Below are positions 47,360 to 56,628 of a DNA stretch of 64,000 bases, piece by piece. Numbering within the stretch: position 1 is the stretch's first letter; every line of letters starts with the position of its first letter. Both the position numbers and the translations under genes were made by a program. Origin of the DNA: Saprospiraceae bacterium (GTDB lineage: Bacteria > Bacteroidota > Bacteroidia > Chitinophagales > Saprospiraceae); the NCBI GenBank assembly GCA_016714085.1, contig JADJNW010000017.1, positions 62,001-126,000 of the forward strand. Reading direction: 5' to 3'. The notes beneath the pieces were generated by a model that saw nothing but the letters and a program-made list of their open reading frames with translations, did no database searches and was not told the DNA's origin.

Positions 47360-48027
47360 CTATACATTTCCCGCTACTATCACTACAATCTCCCCTTTCA
47401 CATTGGTTTGAGCGGCATAATGCATGTGGATATTTTGTAAAGTATCGGTTTTGACTTCTTCGTGAAGCTTGGTGAGTTCTCTGCAAACGCAAGCCATTCG
47501 ATCTGGACTGCAATGTTCTATCAATTGTTCCAGACACTTCACTAAGCGATTGGGCGATTCGTATAAAACAAAGGTATTAGGCAAGGTAGCCAAATATTGC
47601 AAACGCGTTTGGCGGCCTTTTTATGTGGTAAAAATCCTTCAAAATGAAAGCGGTCGCATGGCAATCCCGATGCTACCAAAGCCGGTACGAAGGCCGTTGC
47701 GCCCGGCAGGCATTCTACTTTGAGTCCTTCTTGTACACAAGCACGCACCAGCAAAAAGCCAGGATCGGAAATGCCAGGTGTACCTGCATCCGAAATTAAC
47801 GCCATCGTTGCGCCATTTTTGATTTGTTCTACCAGATTTGCGGTAGCTTGGTGTTCATTAAAAGCATGGTAAGAGCGAAGTGGAGTGACTATTTCATAAT
47901 GGTCAAGCAGTTTTTTGGAGGTGCGGGTATCTTCTGCAAGGATGAGCTGTACCTCCTTCAGGATGCGGATGCTGCGAAGGGTGATGTCTTCCAGATTGCC
48001 GATAGGTGTTGGGACGATGTACAACAT
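47360..48027 (-). CDS. rsmI: 16S rRNA (cytidine(1402)-2'-O)-methyltransferase, one-base frameshift
   Basis: About 222 residues after correction. LYIVPTPIGNLEDITLRSIRIL, LAEDTRTSKKLLDHY, SDAGTPGISDPGFLLVRAC and LPGATAFVPALVASGLP are RsmI marks. Frame breaks at the T run 47618-47622. One added T gives FLPHKKGRQTRLQYLATLPNTFVLYESPNRL, the family sequence. It methylates C1402 of 16S rRNA. Start ATG at 48027 (a TTG one codon upstream is unlikely). Follows purS on the same strand, 39 bases apart. Confidence 0.93.
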
Positions 48028-48066
48028 CAATTGATAGGGTGATTAGGTAATAGGATGAAAGCCATG

Positions 48067-48321
48067 TCACTCAAGGGGTTTTACATTAAAGGTATAATTT
48101 TCCATAATTAGGTTTGCGAGTAATTTTTTGCAGGCGGTTTCCACTATTTCATGCGCAATTTCCTCTGAATCAGCGTGAAGCGTCATCGTGATATGCTTGC
48201 CGATGCGCACGTCTTCCACACCTTCTATATGCACGTGATTCATGTTTTTGGCTACGGTTTTTCCCTGAGGATCAAGCAATTCCTTATGAGGCATGATGTC
48301 AATTTCGGCTACGAATTTCAT
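48067..48321 (-). CDS. purS: Phosphoribosylformylglycinamidine synthase subunit PurS
   Basis: 84 residues, matching the small PurS fold: KFVAEIDIMPHKELLDPQGKTV at the start, VEDVRIGKHITMTL in the middle, KKLLANLIMENYTFNV at the end. It joins PurL and PurQ to form FGAM synthase in purine biosynthesis; those genes are not in the window. Its start overlaps the corrected stop of pssA as ATGA (48318-48321), so it is probably translated from a coupled pssA-purS message. Confidence 0.92.
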   Translation of the reverse strand: MKFVAEIDIMPHKELLDPQGKTVAKNMNHVHIEGVEDVRIGKHITMTLHADSEEIAHEIVETACKKLLANLIMENYTFNVKPLE

Positions 48322-49018
48322 GTTTTGAACCTATATTGTACGATTGAAAATACGATGTAAATCAAAATAACCAACGAAAGCGCCGCTTCTTTCAAGAAAA
48401 TCAGCAATGCTGCCGCTGCGGCGCAAAGATAAATTTTATCTCGTTGCCTTTCCAGGTAAATCTTGCAAATTTCAAACTAAACATGGGGAGTTCCGATATC
48501 ATCAGCCAGGATAAAGCAGCAACGCAAGTATATAAAAACCAAGATTGGAGCACCATTTGGCGCAAGCCGAAGGAATTAAAATGAACAATGAGCATCAATC
48601 CTACTACAAAAATAGTAGTGGCTGGCGTTGGTAAGCCAAGAAAGCTATTGGTTTGTCGCGTATCCAAATTAAATTTTGCCAAACGAAGACAAGCGAATAT
48701 GGTAATTACAAAGCCAAATATTGATCGGATATCTAAGAAATTTTCAATGTGAAATGCTATGGATAATAATTGATAAAAAATAGCACCCGGCACTACGCCA
48801 AAGCTCACCATATCCGCAAGCGAATCCAATTGCTTTCCTAATTCAGATTTCACATTCAATAGTCGTGCCACCGCACCATCCAAGAAATCTGCTACCAATC
48901 CAATCCCCGTAAATATTGCTACTGCCACGTATGCTTGCTGAAAAATGCAAACCAAAGCAATGCACCCGCAAAAGAGATTGAGTAGGGTAATAGCATTTGG
49001 GATATGTTTTTTTATCAT
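48318..49018 (-). CDS. pssA: CDP-diacylglycerol--serine O-phosphatidyltransferase, one-base frameshift
   Basis: 233 residues after correction. The CDP-alcohol phosphotransferase motif lies in LVADFLDGAVARLLNVKSELGKQLDSLADMVSFGV (D-x-x-D-G-x-x-A-R-...-G-x-x-x-D-x-x-x-D). Several membrane helices follow. The frame breaks at the A run 48425-48427; adding one A gives the hydrophobic final helix (LLIFLKEAALSLVILIYIVFS) and a stop at 48318-48320. It makes phosphatidylserine in the inner membrane. Overlaps purS by ATGA. Confidence 0.9.
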
Positions 49019-49060
49019 TTTAAACCAACTAAAATTATCATGAAAGAGGTCTTTCTACAT

Positions 49061-49102
49061 CAGAATTCAATAACCAGAAACCAGCATTCAAGACCTTAAC
49101 AC
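49061..49102. repeat. 7-base periodic repeat upstream of the gliding protein gene
   Basis: Five to six consecutive 7-base words with a CA start: CAGAATT, then CAATAAC, and CAGAAAC-like words, in the gap between the divergent pssA and gliding protein genes. Confidence 0.5.
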
Positions 49103-49262
49103 CCGTTAAAATTAGTCATTTGCGCAACAACAAACGAATTTGTATATAAATTGTCCACACTTTCCAATATTTTCAACCGTTATATGTTAGCAACTATCAT
49201 TTCTATCTCTGAAAATAATTAAGACACCCAAAATTCCACCAATCCGAAAATCATTAAGGACT

Positions 49263-52232
49263 ATGAGACTTGGCTTTACACTTGTATTTGTAATCTTGTT
49301 TTGCAGCGTCGTCACGCTATCGGCGCAACCCAGCAATGATAATTGCGAAAATCCTATTCCAATACTTAATATTGCGGGCAGCTGCACTAACCCTTTTAAA
49401 GGAACGAATGTAGGTGCCACTGTTTCCAGCTATAGCAAAGCGAGTTGTTTTGCGACGAATGCCAATGATGTGTGGTATTCTTTTACGGCCATCGGCACAG
49501 ATGTGACCGTGACGATTTTAGGCGGGTCGTCGGGCGGAGCACTACGGCAGCCAGAAGTAGCTCTGTATCGAGGTACTTGTGCTACTTCTATTAGTGAATT
49601 GCGATGCGCCACTGATACAAGGGGCAATAACATCGTAGAATTGTATCGCGGAGCTCTGACGATCGGCGAGACCTACCTTATCCGTGTGCAAGGACGCAAC
49701 GGTGCTACCGGTACGTTTGATCTTTGTATTAATAATTATAATCCGCCGGTAGAACCTGGGTCTGACTGTCCCATAGCATCTGTGCTTTGTGACAAGTCGC
49801 CTTTTGTGGTGCAACAAGTAAGCGGTGTAGGAAATAATGCGGATGAAGCAGACAATTCTTGCCTTGATCAAGATAAAAATGGGACGGACTTAGGAAATTC
49901 TGAATCAAGTTCCACCTGGTTCGTTTGGACTGCTGCAACTACAGGATCATTGACTTTTACGATCACCCCTCTCAATCCAAATGATGACATTGACTTTGCG
50001 CTCTTCGAATTACCCAATGGCGTAGGCAATTGCAATGGCAAAATTTTGGTGCGTTGTATGGCTACTGCCTGTACAGGTCCTACAGGTTTGAATATGATTT
50101 CTACAGAAACAACAGAAGATATCAACTGCGATGCGGGCGAGGATGGATTTATTCGTTTTTTAGATATGCAAGCAGGTAAAAGTTATGGCTTATTGATCAA
50201 CAATTTTTCTAATACTGGCAACGGTTTTCAAATAGAATTCGGCGGCGATGGTGAATTTCTTGGGCCGCAAGCAGATTTTACAATCAGTGATCCTGATCAA
50301 ATTGTTTGTGTGGGCGAAGAATTTACGGTGACCGATGCCTCATCCTTTGGCTTGGGAAGTATCACTAAGCGCGAATGGCAGTTTGGGGTTAGTGCAAGCA
50401 TCGCAACTGCAAGTACGACAGGCCCGCATACTATTTCTTACAATTCACCTGGCTTAAAGTCTATTGTCTTGATTGTCACAAGTGATAAAGGCTGCATTGT
50501 TACACATGTAGAAACGATTATGGTAGAATGTTGCGGCGATCATTTTACGGCAGATGGACAAGTAAGCAATCTCACTTGCCCAGGCACAAATGATGGTGCG
50601 ATTGATTTGACAGTGATGAGTGATTTTGCACCCTATACTTTTGTCTGGAATGACAGTTTATCCAATAATGAAGACCTTACCGGGCTGCCGGAGGGCAGTT
50701 ATACTGTGACGATCACTGATCAATCCACTTGCGATACCGTGCTTACTTTTGATGTGTCCGGGCGACCCGATATGACTTTCGATACGCTTGTCACCATGCC
50801 TACTTGCGGCGGCGGTACAGATGGCGCAGTTACTCTGGTGGTGAATGGCGCTACACCTCCCTATCAATACAATTGGCAAAACAGTGGCTTTGGGCCAGAT
50901 AATGGATTAACCAATATTTCTCGTGGTGATTATACCGTCATTGTTCGGGACGCGAACGGTTGCGATACAACTTTGGTCTTGCCGGTGCGAGAACTTGAAT
51001 TAGTGCTTGATCCTTCAGTAGAAGCAGCGACCCAGCCCACCTGCAATGACTTTTCCAATGGCTCTATTATAGTAGATATCGCTAATGGCTTAGGCCCATT
51101 CCGATACGACTGGAATGACGGACTTGGTTTTCGAGATGAGAATTCACTTCAAGATGTACGAGCAGGGGTATATATTGTGCAAGTGCGCGATGCCAATCTT
51201 TGCGAAGGGAATTTTACTTTTAATATGGAAGATCACCCTCCTGTGACACTTTCATTTGATACCGAAAATGCGAGTTGCAATGGTACAACCGATGGCAGCG
51301 CTACGGTGATTCCATCTGGGGGAGTTGGCAATTACACTTATTCCTGGAGCAATGGAGAAACCAAAGAAACAATTACAGATTTGCCAGCAGGTACTTATTC
51401 AATCACTGTGCGCGATGCCAATCAATGTGAAATCACACGAGATACTATCATTACGGAACCTGAAGCAATTTTAATAGAAGTAACAGATATTGTAAATCTC
51501 ATTTGCAACGGTGCGCCAACTGGGGCTGTCACTGTTGCTGGATCTGGCGGTACGATGCCTTATAATTACAGCATTAATGGCAATTCCTTCCAACCTGAAC
51601 CAACTTTTAACGGACTCCCCGCAGGGGACTATACAATCATCATCGAAGATGCTGAGGGTTGCCAATCTACTACCGATGCGACTATCATTCAGCCGCCTGC
51701 ATTGGTAGTAGATGCTGGCGAAGATCAAACGATTGAACTTGGTTACACTGTTGATTTACAGGCAATTGCTAATGATTTTAATGTGGTATTTTCCTGGTCA
51801 CCGCCGGATGGATTGTCTTGTGTGGATTGTCCTGATCCTACTTCTATGCCTGCACGTACTACTGTTTATACAGTCACGATTGTAGATGAAGACAATTGCA
51901 CTGCTTCGGATTCTCTGAAAGTGACCGTTACGATCAATCGACCGCTCTATGCGCCGAGTGCCTTTTCGCCTAATGGCGACGGGGCGAATGATTATTTCAC
52001 TATTTTTGGCGGGCCGGGTGCAAAGCAAATTCGCAAATTGGTAGTTTTTGATCGCTGGGGAAATATGGTATTCGAGACTAATGATGTGCCTTTGGGGCAA
52101 GAGCGCTTTGGCTGGGATGGCACTTTCAATGGCAAACCAATGTCTCCGGGGGTTTTCGCTTATTATACGGAAGTCGAATTTATTGATGAGATTATTGTCT
52201 CTAAAGAAGGAGATATCACGATTGTAAAATAA
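49263..52232 (+). CDS. Large secreted protein with SprB repeats and T9SS/gliding C-terminal domain
   Basis: 989 residues. Signal peptide (1-21). Two PPC-like beta domains (about 24-165 and 170-335) with many cysteines, a PKD domain (about 340-425), then five SprB-type repeats (about 430-830), each with a phrase like YTVTITDQSTCD, YTVIVRDANGCDT, YIVQVRDANLCE, YSITVRDANQCE, YTIIIEDAEGCQ. The C terminus (about 900-989) holds LYAPSAFSPNGDGANDYF and WGNMVFETND, the gliding-motility/type B sorting domain that sends cargo through type IX secretion. Probably a surface adhesin. Complete. Confidence 0.93.
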   Translation: MRLGFTLVFVILFCSVVTLSAQPSNDNCENPIPILNIAGSCTNPFKGTNVGATVSSYSKASCFATNANDVWYSFTAIGTDVTVTILGGSSGGALRQPEVALYRGTCATSISELRCATDTRGNNIVELYRGALTIGETYLIRVQGRNGATGTFDLCINNYNPPVEPGSDCPIASVLCDKSPFVVQQVSGVGNNADEADNSCLDQDKNGTDLGNSESSSTWFVWTAATTGSLTFTITPLNPNDDIDFALFELPNGVGNCNGKILVRCMATACTGPTGLNMISTETTEDINCDAGEDGFIRFLDMQAGKSYGLLINNFSNTGNGFQIEFGGDGEFLGPQADFTISDPDQIVCVGEEFTVTDASSFGLGSITKREWQFGVSASIATASTTGPHTISYNSPGLKSIVLIVTSDKGCIVTHVETIMVECCGDHFTADGQVSNLTCPGTNDGAIDLTVMSDFAPYTFVWNDSLSNNEDLTGLPEGSYTVTITDQSTCDTVLTFDVSGRPDMTFDTLVTMPTCGGGTDGAVTLVVNGATPPYQYNWQNSGFGPDNGLTNISRGDYTVIVRDANGCDTTLVLPVRELELVLDPSVEAATQPTCNDFSNGSIIVDIANGLGPFRYDWNDGLGFRDENSLQDVRAGVYIVQVRDANLCEGNFTFNMEDHPPVTLSFDTENASCNGTTDGSATVIPSGGVGNYTYSWSNGETKETITDLPAGTYSITVRDANQCEITRDTIITEPEAILIEVTDIVNLICNGAPTGAVTVAGSGGTMPYNYSINGNSFQPEPTFNGLPAGDYTIIIEDAEGCQSTTDATIIQPPALVVDAGEDQTIELGYTVDLQAIANDFNVVFSWSPPDGLSCVDCPDPTSMPARTTVYTVTIVDEDNCTASDSLKVTVTINRPLYAPSAFSPNGDGANDYFTIFGGPGAKQIRKLVVFDRWGNMVFETNDVPLGQERFGWDGTFNGKPMSPGVFAYYTEVEFIDEIIVSKEGDITIVK

Positions 52233-52280
52233 CTTTGTGTTGAAGAGAAGGTTGTTATAAAAATAACCGAGGATACATTC

Positions 52281-52835
52281 ATGCGTACATTTCAATATTT
52301 GTTTTTTATCGCTGTTCTTTTGTCGCTGTTTTCCTGCACGGAGGAGGCAACTTCTACTGAAGAAAATGACTTTGTTTTTGATGTAAATATCGAACTGGCC
52401 AAAGATGTGGAAATCATTTATAGTGATTCAGCACTCGTGCGCGTGAAAATCGAAGGCCCAAAAATGTTGTATCACGTCAATGTTCGTGAACCCAAACAAG
52501 AATTTCCTGACGGTGTAAAAGTTGATTTTTTCGGCCCGGAAGGCCAGATTACGAGTACGCTGACTGGCAAATATGGTATCCGGCATGAAAGTAAAGGCAT
52601 GGTATTGGTGCAGGATAGCGTGGTGTGGCAAAGCACTACTGGTGAGCGTTTGGAGACGGAAGAGCTCATTTGGGATGAAAAAAAACAACAAGTTTATAAC
52701 CACAAATTTGTGGTACTCCGCCGAGGCGGTGAATTGATTTATGGTCATGGCTTTGAGGCCAGTCAGGATTTCAAATATTCCAAAGTCAATGCGATTAGTG
52801 GCATAAAAAGTATGGACGAGACTTTGAAGAACTAA
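52281..52835 (+). CDS. lptC: LPS export ABC transporter periplasmic protein LptC
   Basis: 184 residues. Lipoprotein-type signal ending in LFSC at residue 19 region, in place of the usual N-terminal helix. LptC fold: VEIIYSDSALVRVKIEGPKML, VKVDFFGPEGQITSTLTGKYGIRH, and VVWQSTTGERLETEELIWDEKKQQVYNHKFV. It carries lipopolysaccharide from LptBFG to LptA. Four bases upstream of the CBS-domain transporter, probably one transcript. Confidence 0.9.
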   Translation: MRTFQYLFFIAVLLSLFSCTEEATSTEENDFVFDVNIELAKDVEIIYSDSALVRVKIEGPKMLYHVNVREPKQEFPDGVKVDFFGPEGQITSTLTGKYGIRHESKGMVLVQDSVVWQSTTGERLETEELIWDEKKQQVYNHKFVVLRRGGELIYGHGFEASQDFKYSKVNAISGIKSMDETLKN

Positions 52836-52839
52836 ACCC

Positions 52840-54093
52840 ATGCTAGTATTTTTTATTATATTGTTTTTGCTGCTTTCTGCCCTGTTTTCAGGTACGGAAA
52901 TCGCTTTTGTATCAGCGAATAAGCTCCGTGTTGAACTCAAAAAGAAAAGAAACGCCAGTCGAGGTCGTATCCTCACTCAATTTTATGAGCATCCTTCCGA
53001 TTTTCTTAGCACTATGCTCGTGGGCAACAATATTGTCCTGGTTATTTTCACTTACTTGATGACGGTGCCGCTTACCGCTCTTTTACAATCGTCTATTCAA
53101 AATGAAGGTTTGCTTTTGCTTGCAAATACAACGATTATCACCATTATTGTCCTCATTTTTGGTGAATTTCTACCCAAAACACTTTTTCGGCTTTATGCGG
53201 ATGAGGTCTTGTTTTTTCTGGCATATCCTATAAAATTTTTTCAAATATTATTGGTTGTTCCTGCGTGGATTATGACCAAATTGGCAGAAGGAATCTTGAA
53301 AATTGTCGTGCGTAAACCTTTGGTGGCCAAAGACGAAGCTTTTTCAAGAATTGACCTCGAACATTTTGTAAATACTTCTCATTCCGAAACCTATCCTTCT
53401 GTAGTGGATCGGGAGCTTTTTGGCAAAGCGCTTAACTTAAAAGATACCCGTGTGCGCGATTGCATGATCCCGCGTACAGAGATGGAATACATTGATGTGA
53501 ATGCCTCTGTAAAGGAATTGGAAGACCTTTTTCGAGAAACGAAGCTATCTCGCATCATCGTAGTACAAGACGATGTAGATGAAGTGCTTGGCTATGTTCA
53601 TCATCAACAGCTCTTACAGCAGCCGAAAGCCATCAAAAGCATTATTCTGGATATTCGTTTTGTGCCGGAGGTGATGAGGGTCACCGATTTGCTCAATAAA
53701 TTTATTCAAGATCGAATCAATATCGCTTGTGTAGTAGACGAATTTGGAGGATTAGCAGGATTGATTACTTTGGAGGATATTTTAGAAGAGTTGTTCGGTG
53801 AAATTGAAGACGAGCACGATGAAGAAGAATATATTGAAATTGAAGTTTCTGAGCACGAATTTGTATTCTCTGGGCGCTTGGAGATTGATTATTTAAATGA
53901 AAAATACCCAGCTCTTCAATTGCCTGAAGGTGAGTACCATACGCTTTCAGGATATTTGGTGACAATAACCGAGACCATTCCTGAGCAGGGAGCAGAGCTT
54001 CTCTTGGGAGATTATAAATTTATTCTGGAATCGGTCAGTGAGACCAAGATTGAAACGGTGAGAATGATTCGCGTAGGAGGGCTTGAAGCATAG
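52840..54093 (+). CDS. Hemolysin-family protein, CNNM/CBS/transporter-associated domains
   Basis: 417 residues. Four-helix CNNM domain (about 1-180: SALFSGTEIAFVSANKLR, FGEFLPKTLFRLYADEV), two CBS domains (about 195-320: VRDCMIPRTEMEYIDVNAS and FIQDRINIACVVDEFGGLAGLITLEDILEELFGEIEDEHDEE) and the CorC/HlyC domain (about 330-417: FVFSGRLEIDYLNEKYP). Related to CorC/TlyC, probably Mg2+ efflux or homeostasis, in the inner membrane. GldE-like members in Bacteroidota share this plan. Four bases after lptC. Confidence 0.92.
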   Translation: MLVFFIILFLLLSALFSGTEIAFVSANKLRVELKKKRNASRGRILTQFYEHPSDFLSTMLVGNNIVLVIFTYLMTVPLTALLQSSIQNEGLLLLANTTIITIIVLIFGEFLPKTLFRLYADEVLFFLAYPIKFFQILLVVPAWIMTKLAEGILKIVVRKPLVAKDEAFSRIDLEHFVNTSHSETYPSVVDRELFGKALNLKDTRVRDCMIPRTEMEYIDVNASVKELEDLFRETKLSRIIVVQDDVDEVLGYVHHQQLLQQPKAIKSIILDIRFVPEVMRVTDLLNKFIQDRINIACVVDEFGGLAGLITLEDILEELFGEIEDEHDEEEYIEIEVSEHEFVFSGRLEIDYLNEKYPALQLPEGEYHTLSGYLVTITETIPEQGAELLLGDYKFILESVSETKIETVRMIRVGGLEA

Positions 54094-54098
54094 ATCAT

Positions 54099-54131
54099 AG
54101 ATTGGAAGTGACAAGCTGCCGCTTCCAATCT
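54099..54131. terminator. Hairpin between convergent genes
   Basis: A perfect 10-base inverted repeat (54099-54108 and 54122-54131, arm AGATTGGAAG) with a 13-base loop, six bases after the CBS-protein stop and before the stop of the convergent membrane protein. T-rich stretch weak; probable bidirectional terminator. Confidence 0.5.
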
Positions 54132-54143
54132 GACTCGTTTATA

Positions 54144-54992
54144 TTAATCTACCAAATGATCTACTATATCATCCACGGAGTCCGAGGCGTTGATTTGAGT
54201 TACACTTGCAAAAGCAGCGTATTCCACGCATTGATAGAAAGGCGTGATTAGCAAAGCACCTCCCAAAAATAGCAGCGCTCCCACCAATACTACCGTAGAG
54301 CTAAGCGCTTCAATACCTGTAGCTCCGGTCGATACCATACCGCCTATCAGTACAAGGGCAGCCACCGTAAAAAACAAACTAACCAATAGCATCATAGCAA
54401 AATGTGAGAACCAACGCTTAGTTACAATTTTGCGGCTGGTCTCCATCGCATCCCAAAATCCCATTTTGTGAAATACAACAAACATGGGCGCCCATCGCCA
54501 GGCAACCGCCAGGTAGGCAAGAGGAATCATGATAGCTAACATAATGAATACCAGCCAAGTAGGAAATGCGCTATCCATGCTGGACACATCAGATATGGCA
54601 GCAAACATAAAAGCACCGCCAGCTATAAGCGCAGGCGACATAATAGCCACATAAATCAAAATAGAGATGATATATACCAATATGAGTTGACCGATGTAAT
54701 CAAAGCCTTTGAAAAAGTCGCCAAACTCGGTAGGTGCATTTTTCTGCAATTTATTTGCTACAATAAACCATCCTGCTGCCAGTGGCGGACTGAGTACAAT
54801 GCTTGCAATATTGCCAATAAAAGGAATGATACCCAGCACCATAAGTATAGCCATATAAAGTAATGTATAGCCTATAAAGCCGCCAAGATTTTTTTTCATT
54901 AAATCAAATCCCTGTTGAAAAAATTGGCCGATATTAAATTCGTAGCCACTTTCAAGGGCATCCCGGAGTCTAGGAAATTGTTCCAGATTCAT
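54144..54992 (-). CDS. Multi-pass membrane protein of unknown function
   Basis: 282 residues with about six membrane helices (LLYMAILMVLGIIPFIGNI, LVYIISILIYVAIMSPALI, LVFIMLAIMIPLAYLAVAW, FAMMLLVSLFFTVAALVLIG, VLVGALLFLGGALLITPF). The layout matches Bacteroidota/BPSS1780-like uncharacterised inner membrane proteins, with the N-terminal FNIGQFFQQGFDLMKKNLGGFIGYTLLY typical of that group. The function is unknown. Confidence 0.8.
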   Translation of the reverse strand: MNLEQFPRLRDALESGYEFNIGQFFQQGFDLMKKNLGGFIGYTLLYMAILMVLGIIPFIGNIASIVLSPPLAAGWFIVANKLQKNAPTEFGDFFKGFDYIGQLILVYIISILIYVAIMSPALIAGGAFMFAAISDVSSMDSAFPTWLVFIMLAIMIPLAYLAVAWRWAPMFVVFHKMGFWDAMETSRKIVTKRWFSHFAMMLLVSLFFTVAALVLIGGMVSTGATGIEALSSTVVLVGALLFLGGALLITPFYQCVEYAAFASVTQINASDSVDDIVDHLVD

Positions 54993-55023
54993 ATTTTATA
55001 GTTTTTTGATGGTTATGAAATTC

Positions 55024-55647
55024 TTATTCAAAAGTAAGCACAATCGAACCCACTTTCGCACCCAGTGCACGCACTTTGGGATCATCAGAAGATAGCTGCA
55101 CCTCACCCAATAATTCCTTGCCAAGTTTATCAAAGTTTTGCGGGATCAAAGCAATAATCAAATAAGGACTAAGATTACCACCGTTCCAATCGCTCACCAA
55201 ACCTCCATAATCCCATTCAAAACCATAAAATGTGAAGGGACGGCCATTGAGTTCTTCCAATTTTTCCAAAGTAGTCCCCACTCCAATCCCTTCAGGAGTC
55301 TTCCAATCGCTATTTTCTTTGCCGAGCCTTACAAATGCAGGATTCCCTATATCTGCTTCCAATTCCCAAATGATTTCCAATTCATTATTAGTTCCTGGAA
55401 ACACCAATACGCCTTCGCGCTGCTCGCCTTCTCCTACATTCAAGCTTTTAAGCTCAATATTTTCTTTTCCATAAGCTTTTTCTACTGCCGCCTCTGTGGT
55501 GGAGGCAGTAACCATACCAATGCGTTCACCGGGTACGATAAGAAAATCTTTTGTTTCTGAAGATGATGTTGCTTCCGAGTTTTTAGGGTCACTTTTACAA
55601 GCGTTAAACAACAACAAAATAAAGGCTATCGGAATAATTTGCTTCAT
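55024..55647 (-). CDS. Lipoprotein of unknown function
   Basis: 207 residues. Lipobox at LLLFNAC (Cys17), then a Ser/Glu-rich linker, then a domain with LIVPGERIGMVTASTTEAAVEKAYGKENIE and TPEGIGVGTTLEKLEELNGRPFTFYGFEWDYGG. The two similar phrases (VPGERIGMVTASTTEAAVEKAYG and TPEGIGVGTTLEKLEELNG) suggest two related subdomains. I do not know the function. It lies between the membrane protein and the TPR gene, same strand. Confidence 0.75.
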   Translation of the reverse strand: MKQIIPIAFILLLFNACKSDPKNSEATSSSETKDFLIVPGERIGMVTASTTEAAVEKAYGKENIELKSLNVGEGEQREGVLVFPGTNNELEIIWELEADIGNPAFVRLGKENSDWKTPEGIGVGTTLEKLEELNGRPFTFYGFEWDYGGLVSDWNGGNLSPYLIIALIPQNFDKLGKELLGEVQLSSDDPKVRALGAKVGSIVLTFE

Positions 55648-55673
55648 ATCTTCGATATTAAAAGTAAAAAAAT

Positions 55674-56530
55674 CTACAAATGCGCATTTAAATGACTGAA
55701 ATGCCCTAAACTAATCACTTGCCAGGATCGAAGTACCGTTTCTGCTTCTTGTAAGGTAGGCGCAGCAATTGCAATATGCAAAGCCTGTAAATGCTCAATT
55801 GAAGGCATTATATCCTTGCCGTAATACTCGGGCAACGTGTGTTCAAATCGAGGCGCAAATGCCCTGGCAACATTCGACCAGTTCTCAAAACCTAAGTCGG
55901 TTTCCTGGCATAATTTTTCAAGACTAAGTAAGTCATCTGCCTGCTGAATATAGATTTGGCAAGAGAAAGTTCGATAAGAAGACCTTTTGAAAACGCCCAG
56001 TTCTTCATAAACCGGGTACTTTTTTTGCTTTGCAACATGATAACCTGCTACAACACCATCTATTAAAACCACATCTCTGAAACGCCGCTCTGATCCTGGG
56101 CTTGGAATACTTTCGATCACAGCCCGCACGGGATCAATGGCCTTGCCCAAACAAGATCAAATTGCTTACCAAAACTGATGCGAACGCTTTTTACCTTTGG
56201 CAATTTTTCATTATTGTCTTCTAACCCAAATTTATTCCAGACATTTTTTTTGATGCGTTCTTTCTTGAGTGCCGTAGCAGCGATACCAATGTTCCACCAG
56301 GCAGTTTGGTCGCTGGCATTCAAGGCTACCGTTTTTTTGTTATAATGAAGCGTCGCTTTCCAATCGCGCTGATATTTGTAAAGGTTTCCAAGCATTGCAT
56401 ACGGCAGATGCCATTCCGGCACACTTTTGATGATGCGTTTGCACAATTTCACAGCATTGTAAACATCACCGCTGCGGTGATAAGCCGCTGCTTTTCGATA
56501 CAATTCCTCTATTTCCAGTGGTATTTCCAT
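55674..56530 (-). CDS. TPR-containing protein, one-base frameshift
   Basis: About 285 residues after correction. TPR-like helices near the N terminus (IEELYRKAAAYHRSGDVYNAVKLCKRIIKS and HLPYAMLGNLYKYQRDWKATLHYNKKTVALNASDQTAWWNIG), followed by a C-terminal domain with AIDPVRAVIESIPSPGSERRFRDVVLIDG. The two halves are in different frames. Restoring one C in the run 56146-56148 joins them at FDLVWGKAIDPVRAV. Function unknown. Confidence 0.82.
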
Positions 56531-56628
56531 GCGATGGCGCTCATTCTGTTACGAACAAATATAAGAGATAATCCCTACTTTTGACAGTCCCAACAAAATA
56601 TGATCGAAAATTCTTGACTATTTTGATA

